Positions 6,185-11,393 of a DNA stretch of 11,393 nt are shown piece by piece. The number at the start of each line of letters is the position of its first letter. Positions within the stretch are counted from its first letter, which is position 1. The stretch is from an uncultured Clostridia bacterium (GTDB taxonomy: Bacteria > Bacillota > Clostridia > Christensenellales > UBA1242). The notes beneath the pieces are model-generated. The model saw only the letters and a list, made by a program, of their open reading frames with translations, did no database searches and was not told the DNA's origin. The position numbers were made by a program, and so were the translations under genes. The DNA lies in contig CAKVHZ010000027.1 of NCBI GenBank assembly GCA_934754445.1, positions 1-11,393 of the forward strand. The letters are read 5' to 3'.

Positions 6185-7147
6185 ATGACAAATCCAAAAG
6201 TATCTATTATAGTCCCAGCCTATAATACAGAAAAATACATAAATAAGTGTTTAACAAGTTTAATTAATCAAACTTATAAAAATATAGAAATAATTGTTGT
6301 TAATGATGGTTCAACCGACAATACAAAAGAAATTGTAGAAAATTTTACACATAGCGATGATAGAATAAAGTTATTTAATATAGAAAATGGCGGTTTATCT
6401 AATGCGAGAAATTTCGGTTTAAAGAATTCCAGTAGTGAATATATAATTTTCATTGATAGTGATGATTACATTAGTCCAAAATTTGTAGAACTTATGTTAA
6501 ACTATGCTTTAGAAAATAATTTAGACTTAGTTTGTTGTGATTTTCAACGAATGCCCGAAGACAAAACTCAAAAAAAATATTCATGCAAGAATGTTAAAAT
6601 AAAAAAATATAATAAATTTGATTATTTAAAAGAAGTTTTTACTTGCAATAAATTAACTTTAGGCTTAGCAACTACTAAATTATATAAAAAAGAACTAATG
6701 GGAGAATTTGATACAAAATTATTTCATGGTGAAGACATTATTTATAATTACTATTATATTCAAAATATAAACAATGCTGGCTTTTTACCATTAAAACTTT
6801 ATACTTATGTAACAAGAAAAAGTAGTATGGTAAATAGTAATTTTTCTAAGCGTCGTTTTAACTTAATGTATAAACTTATTGAAATTGCTAACGATTTGCA
6901 TCAAAGTAAACCTGAACTTGAAAAATATATTAGAACTTGGTTATATTTTTCTTGCTTAGAAAGTTTTTATTTTATGCTTAGAGATAAAGTGATAGATAAG
7001 GAAAGTTATAACTTTTTATATAATAATTTAAAAGAAAATAAAAAGTTTTTAAAAGCAAATAAAAAAGTAAAATTTTTAAGAAGACTATTTGCTCCGTTAG
7101 GTGTTAGTTTAATAAATTTATTTATTAAAAAAGAAAATAAAAGGTAG
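6185..7147 (+). CDS. Family 2 (GT-A fold) glycosyltransferase
   Basis: 320-residue glycosyltransferase of family GT2, transferring a sugar from a nucleotide donor to a growing glycan at the cytoplasmic membrane face. The N-terminal GT-A domain is typical: VSIIVPAYNTEKYI (6-19), VVNDGSTDN (38-46), GGLSNARNFG (69-78) and the metal-binding FIDSDDYI (89-96, Asp91/Asp93). A later FHGEDIIYNY segment provides the usual ED pair near the acceptor site. The C-terminus (about 240-320) is basic and partly hydrophobic and may lie against the membrane; no clear transmembrane helix is seen. The start at 6185 gives a methionine three residues before the conserved core. It opens a three-gene operon with hddA and gmhA, so a role in heptose-containing glycan assembly is inferred; its actual donor and acceptor cannot be read from sequence. 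Confidence 0.92.
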   Translation: MTNPKVSIIVPAYNTEKYINKCLTSLINQTYKNIEIIVVNDGSTDNTKEIVENFTHSDDRIKLFNIENGGLSNARNFGLKNSSSEYIIFIDSDDYISPKFVELMLNYALENNLDLVCCDFQRMPEDKTQKKYSCKNVKIKKYNKFDYLKEVFTCNKLTLGLATTKLYKKELMGEFDTKLFHGEDIIYNYYYIQNINNAGFLPLKLYTYVTRKSSMVNSNFSKRRFNLMYKLIEIANDLHQSKPELEKYIRTWLYFSCLESFYFMLRDKVIDKESYNFLYNNLKENKKFLKANKKVKFLRRLFAPLGVSLINLFIKKENKR

Positions 7148-7155
7148 GGATTATT

Positions 7156-8187
7156 ATGATTATAAGAAGTAGAGCGCCATTAAGATTAGGTTTAGCAGGG
7201 GGCGGAACAGATTTAGCAAGTTATTACAAAAATTTTGGCGGTGCGGTTTTTAATGCCTGCATTGGTATGTATGCATATTGTTCTATTATTCCAACTGATG
7301 ATGGAATGATTGAATTTATTGCTTATGATAACCAAAATAATGAAAGATTAAAGAGCGAACCTAAACTTGAAATTCATGAAAATGTTTTAATTTTACATAA
7401 AGGCGTTTATAATAGAATAGTTAAAGATTACAATAATGGTCAACCTTTATCTTTTATTATGAGCACAAGTAATGATGCCCCTATTGGAAGTGGGCTTGGC
7501 ACATCATCAACAATGCTAGTTGCCATTTTAGAAGCTTTTGATAAATGGCTTGGTCTTGGTTTAAGTAATTACGAAAAAGCATGGCTTGCTTATGACATTG
7601 AAAGAAACGATTTAGGTTTAAAAGGGGGAAAGCAAGACCAATATGCAGCAGTTTTTGGTGGCTTTAACTTAATGGAATTTAAGCAAGATGATAGTGTTGT
7701 AGTAAACTCTTTAAGAGTTGAAAGACAACACATTAACGAACTTGAATGTTCAATAAATTTATATTATTGTGGTGTAAGTCGAAGTTCTAGTGATATAATA
7801 AGTCAACAAATTAAAAATACTGAAAATAAAAATGAAAAAACTTTAGAAGCAATGCATTTTTTAAAAGAAAGTGCTTATAAAATTAAAGACTATGTTTTAA
7901 CTGGAAAATTTACTAATTTTGCTAATTTATTAAAACAAACATGGGAACAGAAAAAAAGGACCTCTTCTGTAATAACTAATCCTCAAATAGAAAAAGTTAT
8001 TGACTTTGTTATGAATAATGGGGCCGAAGCAGTAAAAACATCTGGTGCTGGTGGTGGTGGATTTCTATTAGTATATTCTAACCCAATAAACAGACAAAAA
8101 TTATTAGATTCTATGAAATCTTTACCAGGAAAGGTTTATCCAGTTAAATTTAGTAAAACCGGCGTAGAAAGTTGGATAATTAATTAG
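7156..8187 (+). CDS. hddA: D-glycero-alpha-D-manno-heptose-7-phosphate kinase (HddA-type GHMP kinase)
   Basis: 343-residue GHMP-superfamily kinase expected to phosphorylate the anomeric position of D-glycero-D-manno-heptose 7-phosphate, giving the alpha-1,7-bisphosphate. Family blocks: RAPLRLGLAGGGTDLASYY (6-24), the ATP-binding loop APIGSGLGTSSTMLVAI (108-124), the conserved LKGGKQDQYAAVFGG (155-169) with the likely catalytic Asp161, and the C-terminal TSGAGGGGFLLVY (295-307). Length matches HddA enzymes. A relative, fucose/other sugar-1-kinase, shares this fold, but the adjacent gmhA and the facing gmhB/hddC-type fusion favour heptose. A Shine-Dalgarno-like GGTAGGGA (7143-7150), overlapping the GT2 stop, precedes the ATG by 5 bases. 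It is followed by gmhA after 9 bases. Confidence 0.9.
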   Translation: MIIRSRAPLRLGLAGGGTDLASYYKNFGGAVFNACIGMYAYCSIIPTDDGMIEFIAYDNQNNERLKSEPKLEIHENVLILHKGVYNRIVKDYNNGQPLSFIMSTSNDAPIGSGLGTSSTMLVAILEAFDKWLGLGLSNYEKAWLAYDIERNDLGLKGGKQDQYAAVFGGFNLMEFKQDDSVVVNSLRVERQHINELECSINLYYCGVSRSSSDIISQQIKNTENKNEKTLEAMHFLKESAYKIKDYVLTGKFTNFANLLKQTWEQKKRTSSVITNPQIEKVIDFVMNNGAEAVKTSGAGGGGFLLVYSNPINRQKLLDSMKSLPGKVYPVKFSKTGVESWIIN

Positions 8188-8196
8188 GAGATAATT

Positions 8197-8844
8197 ATGA
8201 AAGATAGGTCAAAATTAATAATAGATGATTTTTTTAATAATCATGCAGATTTGATTTTTTTAAAAAACAATATTTTAGATTGTGTTAATTTAATTATAAA
8301 AATGTATAAATCAGGCAACAAAATTTTGGTTTGTGGTAATGGCGGAAGTTGTGCTGATAGTGAGCATATTTCTGGCGAGTTATTAAAATCTTTTAAACTT
8401 AAAAGAAGTTTAAATAATAAACTTGCAAACAAATTAGAAAAAGATTATAAAGAAGAAGGTAGTTATATATCAAAAAATCTTCAAGAAGGAGTAAAATGTA
8501 TTCCTTTAACTTCTTTTACTGCATTTAATACGGCTTTTAGTAATGATTGTGATGAAAAAATGACTTTTGCTCAACTCGTTAATGTTTTGGGTGATAGTGG
8601 TGATGTTTTAATTTCTATTTCTACTAGTGGTAATTCTAAAAATGTTCTATATGCTTCTAAAATTGCAAAAGTTAAAAACATAAAAATTGTTGCATTAACA
8701 GGAGAAACTGGTGGTAAATTAAAAGATATTTGTGATATTTTAATTAATGTTCCAAGTAAAGAAGTATATAAAATTCAAGAATATCATTTGCCAATTTATC
8801 ATTTAATTTGCTTACTTGTTGAAAGTGAAATTTTTAATGATTAA
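8197..8844 (+). CDS. gmhA: Sedoheptulose-7-phosphate isomerase (GmhA-type SIS protein)
   Basis: 215-residue SIS-domain isomerase converting sedoheptulose 7-phosphate to D-glycero-D-manno-heptose 7-phosphate, the first step of heptose activation. Visible motifs: VCGNGGSCADSEHISGEL (45-62), where His57 and Glu61 match the metal/catalytic pair of E. coli GmhA. SISTSGNSKNVL provides the phosphate-binding loop, LTGETGGKLKD follows, and the C-terminal helix has Gln194 and His202 equivalent to the catalytic region of E. coli. It is longer than E. coli GmhA (192) because of about 25 extra charged residues around 69-98, as I recall for a subgroup of SIS isomerases. AGGAG (8186-8190), overlapping the hddA stop, lies 6 bases before the ATG. 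It is the last gene of the operon and ends at a bidirectional terminator. Confidence 0.92.
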   Translation: MKDRSKLIIDDFFNNHADLIFLKNNILDCVNLIIKMYKSGNKILVCGNGGSCADSEHISGELLKSFKLKRSLNNKLANKLEKDYKEEGSYISKNLQEGVKCIPLTSFTAFNTAFSNDCDEKMTFAQLVNVLGDSGDVLISISTSGNSKNVLYASKIAKVKNIKIVALTGETGGKLKDICDILINVPSKEVYKIQEYHLPIYHLICLLVESEIFND

Positions 8845-8870
8845 TTGTTTTTAGTTATAAATACATAACA

Positions 8871-8898
8871 AAAAAAATGAGCATACTGCTCATTTTTT
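8871..8898. terminator. Bidirectional terminator between gmhA and the HddC-GmhB fusion gene
   Basis: Twelve-bp stem: A tract plus ATGAGCA (8872-8883) pairs with TGCTCAT plus T tract (8887-8898), with a 3-base loop. It is flanked by A and T runs suited to both directions. The stop codon of the - strand fusion gene (8892-8890) lies inside the stem. Confidence 0.9.
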
Positions 8899-10191
8899 AG
8901 TTTTTTTTAAAATTATATTTACAGCTTGTAATAAATTTTCAGCAAAGTAATCAGGTTTTACATCATTATATTTATCTTGAAAATAAAAAGGCAATTTAAT
9001 AGTTTTTAAGTGTGCATTTTTACCAGTTAATATATCAATGCCACCATCTCCTATAATATAACTATTTTCTAAATCTAAATTATATTTTTCTTCAAAATAT
9101 TTTATCATGCCAATTTTTGGTTTTCGACATTCACAATCTATTTTTAACTCTTTAATTTCTCCTTCAAATCCACTTGTTGGATGGTGTGGACAAAATGTTA
9201 TATCATCAACATAGGCACCTTGTTGTCCAAGTAAAGTTTCTATTTTTTTATGAATATTGTCTACTTCTTCAAAAGTGGTTTCTCCACGAGCAATAACTGG
9301 CTGATTTGTAACTACTAACGCAAGATATTCACTATTATTGATTTTTTTTATTGCATCTATAACTGTAGGCAATAATTCTATTTCTTCAGCATTAGCAATA
9401 AAGCCTTTATATTTATTTATCGTTCCATCTCTATCTAAAAATATTGCTTTTTGTTTGTTTTTTAAGTTTTTTGCCTTTACAATACCTTTGTTTATATCAT
9501 TAGTGACTTTTTCAATTCTATCAACCGTTCCTGCATCTTTAACATATTCGATAGATTTATAAGCATAAACCCTTTTTGTTTCAATTAAACTATTTAAAAA
9601 ATCTTTTTCCATATTAACTTTCTTTTCTTCAGTAAAATAAGAAAGGGCAGTAGGGCTTATAATAAAAATGCCGGCATTGACTAAATTTTTATAATAATTT
9701 TCACGAACATTATCTTTAAAATCAAACTTTATAATTTGATTATTGTTATTAGTAATTACCAAATCAGAATCGTAAGGATGAACATTGGGATGAACAAATA
9801 AAGTTGCTAATGCTGAATTCTTATTATGAAAACTTAACATTCTATCAAAATCGATATCTAAAATAATATCTCCACTCAAAACGAAAAAATCTTCTTTTAT
9901 TTTATCTTTAACATAAAAAAGCGCTCCACCCGAACCAAGTGGGGCATTTTCAACGATATATTCAATAGAAAGCCCATATTTTTTGCCATCTTGTAATTTA
10001 TCCATTATTTTTTCTTTTAAATGGTTTACAGAAATATAAACTTTTTCAAACCCGTAATTTTTTAGTAATTCTAACTCCCTCTCTATTATGCTTTTATTAC
10101 AAACTTCAACTAAGGGTTTAGGAATTTCATCTTTAGTTATATCTAATAGTCTTGTTCCTTTTCCGCCTGCTAAAATAAATGCTGTTTTCAT
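8890..10191 (-). CDS. Bifunctional heptose-1-phosphate nucleotidyltransferase / heptose-1,7-bisphosphate 7-phosphatase (HddC-GmhB fusion)
   Basis: 433-residue fusion. Residues 1-235 form a sugar-1-phosphate nucleotidyltransferase with the signature LAGGKGTRL (7-15), IPKPL with Lys25, PLGSGGAL (84-91), metal-binding LSGD (105-108), NAGIF and VKDAGT (217-222). After a short Lys-rich linker, residues 247-425 form a HAD phosphatase of the GmhB type: FLDRDGT with Asp253/Asp255, VTNQP (294-298), the zinc quartet CPHH...CEC (Cys334, His336, Cys353, Cys355), RKPK (356-359) and IGDGGIDI (380-387). The C-terminal half would remove the 7-phosphate from heptose 1,7-bisphosphate, and the N-terminal half would then activate heptose-1-phosphate, most likely with GTP; the nucleotide is not readable from sequence. 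Its ATG overlaps the stop of the upstream GT4 gene as TAATG, with GGAGAG (10195-10200) just before. Confidence 0.9.
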   Translation of the reverse strand: MKTAFILAGGKGTRLLDITKDEIPKPLVEVCNKSIIERELELLKNYGFEKVYISVNHLKEKIMDKLQDGKKYGLSIEYIVENAPLGSGGALFYVKDKIKEDFFVLSGDIILDIDFDRMLSFHNKNSALATLFVHPNVHPYDSDLVITNNNNQIIKFDFKDNVRENYYKNLVNAGIFIISPTALSYFTEEKKVNMEKDFLNSLIETKRVYAYKSIEYVKDAGTVDRIEKVTNDINKGIVKAKNLKNKQKAIFLDRDGTINKYKGFIANAEEIELLPTVIDAIKKINNSEYLALVVTNQPVIARGETTFEEVDNIHKKIETLLGQQGAYVDDITFCPHHPTSGFEGEIKELKIDCECRKPKIGMIKYFEEKYNLDLENSYIIGDGGIDILTGKNAHLKTIKLPFYFQDKYNDVKPDYFAENLLQAVNIILKKTKK

Positions 10192-11393
10192 TAACTCTCC
10201 AATTTAACTTTATTTATTTTTCTTTCTGTTTTTCTAACAAATTTTTTGGCATCACTAAACTGCTTATTTTCTTTTTTCATATAAATTCTTCCTTCTTTTT
10301 TAAGCATTTTTGTTTTAATGGTGTCAATTTTTCTCGCTCTTTTTACAACATCTGGGGAAGTGTTTTTTAATTTTACTTTCTTTTCTTCTTTACTTAATTT
10401 GGCCTTTTTCTCTTTAATGATTTCTTTATATCTTTCTAAAAGTAATTTTGTGCAGTCTTCCCAACTATAATAAATTTCATTGCTTGCATTAATGCCTATT
10501 TGTTTTAAATTCTCTCGATCTTGAATTGCATTATATATTGTTTCAGCATAACTATTAACATTATCTTTACTTATAAAACCATTATGTTTATCTTTAATTC
10601 CATATCCAGCTTGTGTATCTTCTACATATACACCAGCTGTTGAAAATGCTGCTGCTTCTACTTTAACTAGTCCAAAATTATCATAAATAGAAGGAAATAG
10701 CAATAAATCAGCTCTAGCATAATAATATTTAAACATATCACGGTCTATAAATCCTGTGAATATAACATTTTTTTCTATGCCTAATAATTTTGCAAGTTTT
10801 TTTAATTTCTCGGTATACATTCCTTTACCAACCACATAAAACTTAAAATCAACACCTTTATCTTTTAAAATTTTTAAACTTTCTAAAATAAAGTCTACCC
10901 GTTTTAAAGGCATAACTCTGCCAACAAAAATAAAAACTAGTTCATCGTTTTTTAAATTAAATTTAAGGTTTGCTTCTTCTCTTAACTTTTCAACGTTACC
11001 ACATTTTTCAAAATCTGTGCCAAAAGGAAGGTAAGTAATTTTACCTTTATAACCAAAAGACCTTGCTTGTTTTGCAACACCTTCACTACAAACGAAAATT
11101 TCGTCCATTTTGTTATAAACATCTCCAAATCCAGCACAAATAGATTCAGTGATTGCCGTATTTTTGAAAATATCATTAAAAATCGGTCTAAAGTTAGTAT
11201 GGAAAGTTGCCACAACCGGAATATTATGTTTTTTTGCATAACTTATTGCAAACTTTGCTATTTTAAAGGGCGAGTGAACATGAATTATGTCAAAATTATA
11301 TTTTTCAACTTCTTTTTTAAACTTGTTATCGCCTGTAGGATTCCCATAATAATATTTAGCAATAGGAATATAATTGCTTTTGCATCTTATAAC
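10191..11393 (-). CDS. Family 4 (GT-B fold) glycosyltransferase, partial at the 5' end
   Basis: The frame stays open to the window edge. Sixty codons precede the GTG at 11213 and include FDIIHVHSPFKIAKF and HNIPVVATFHTNF, a classic GT4 N-terminal domain, so GTG 11213 is not the start and the true start lies outside. About 400 residues are visible. C-terminal domain motifs are FIFVGRVMPLKRVDF, VIFTGFID and FPSIYDNFGLVKVEAAA, the donor-binding E-x7-E region. The visible residues 324-400 form a Lys/Arg-rich tail beyond the normal end of the GT-B fold. The enzyme probably adds a sugar to a membrane-linked glycan or lipid; substrate unknown. Its stop overlaps the start of the heptose fusion gene by one base, placing both in one operon and suggesting a shared pathway. 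Confidence 0.9.
   Translation of the reverse strand, partial: VIRCKSNYIPIAKYYYGNPTGDNKFKKEVEKYNFDIIHVHSPFKIAKFAISYAKKHNIPVVATFHTNFRPIFNDIFKNTAITESICAGFGDVYNKMDEIFVCSEGVAKQARSFGYKGKITYLPFGTDFEKCGNVEKLREEANLKFNLKNDELVFIFVGRVMPLKRVDFILESLKILKDKGVDFKFYVVGKGMYTEKLKKLAKLLGIEKNVIFTGFIDRDMFKYYYARADLLLFPSIYDNFGLVKVEAAAFSTAGVYVEDTQAGYGIKDKHNGFISKDNVNSYAETIYNAIQDRENLKQIGINASNEIYYSWEDCTKLLLERYKEIIKEKKAKLSKEEKKVKLKNTSPDVVKRARKIDTIKTKMLKKEGRIYMKKENKQFSDAKKFVRKTERKINKVKLES
10195..10200 (-). promoter_or_regulatory. Ribosome binding site of the HddC-GmhB fusion gene
   Basis: GGAGAG on the - strand lies inside the last codons of the GT4 gene, 3 bases (5 from the GGAG core) before the overlapping TAATG start/stop. 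It supports the ATG at 10191 and coupled translation. Confidence 0.75.

Noticed and set aside
10182..10280. Internal in-frame ATG (10280, - strand) with an AGGAAG before it, giving a small basic peptide from the GT4 tail
   Set aside because: The motif arises naturally from Lys/Glu codons and there is no independent support for a separate product.
11213..11213. GTG 11213 as the start of the GT4 gene
   Set aside because: The frame continues without stops to the window edge and encodes the expected GT4 N-terminal motifs; starting here would cut a beta strand in VVATFHT.

Overview
This is a very AT-rich window with short intergenic gaps, AGGAG-type ribosome binding sites and a complete early/late sporulation gene set. 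That suggests an endospore-forming, low-GC Firmicute of the Clostridia type, possibly an uncultured gut lineage. The species cannot be named from the sequence. Codon use and base composition look uniform throughout, and I see no transposase, integrase, phage gene or CRISPR array.

Layout. A complete tRNA-Phe (1-76) is followed by its own terminator. A small solitary gene (290-679) resembles DUF4279 and has a good promoter whose predicted start point falls on the ATG itself. Next is the forespore-commitment operon spoIIAA-spoIIAB-sigF (814-2306). In many relatives spoVA follows sigF directly. Here a large gene on the opposite strand (2329-4104) sits between them and encodes a cysteine- and asparagine-rich lipoprotein. 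The spoVAC-spoVAD-spoVAE operon follows (4203-6038), encoding the core of the dipicolinic-acid uptake machinery of the spore, and ends in a strong terminator.

The right half (6129-11393) is a glycan locus. On the + strand lie a GT2 glycosyltransferase, an HddA-type heptose-7-phosphate kinase and a GmhA-type sedoheptulose-7-phosphate isomerase. On the - strand, converging on a shared bidirectional terminator, are a GT4 glycosyltransferase that runs off the window edge and a nucleotidyltransferase-phosphatase fusion (HddC-like plus GmhB-like). The isomerase, kinase, phosphatase and nucleotidyltransferase together make a full route from sedoheptulose-7-phosphate to an NDP-D-glycero-alpha-D-manno-heptose, most likely GDP-heptose by analogy with Gram-positive S-layer glycan pathways. 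The two glycosyltransferases are plausible users of that or related sugars.

The points most worth a second look are the unfamiliar Cys-rich lipoprotein inserted inverted in the spoIIA-spoVA cluster, the compact three-gene heptose pathway with its fused enzyme in a spore-former, the probable leaderless DUF4279-like gene, and the Lys-rich tail on the GT4 enzyme. Three starts were settled by ribosome-binding-site position or by reading through to the window edge: spoIIAB starts at 1132, the GT2 gene at 6185, and the GT4 gene is open at its 5' end.
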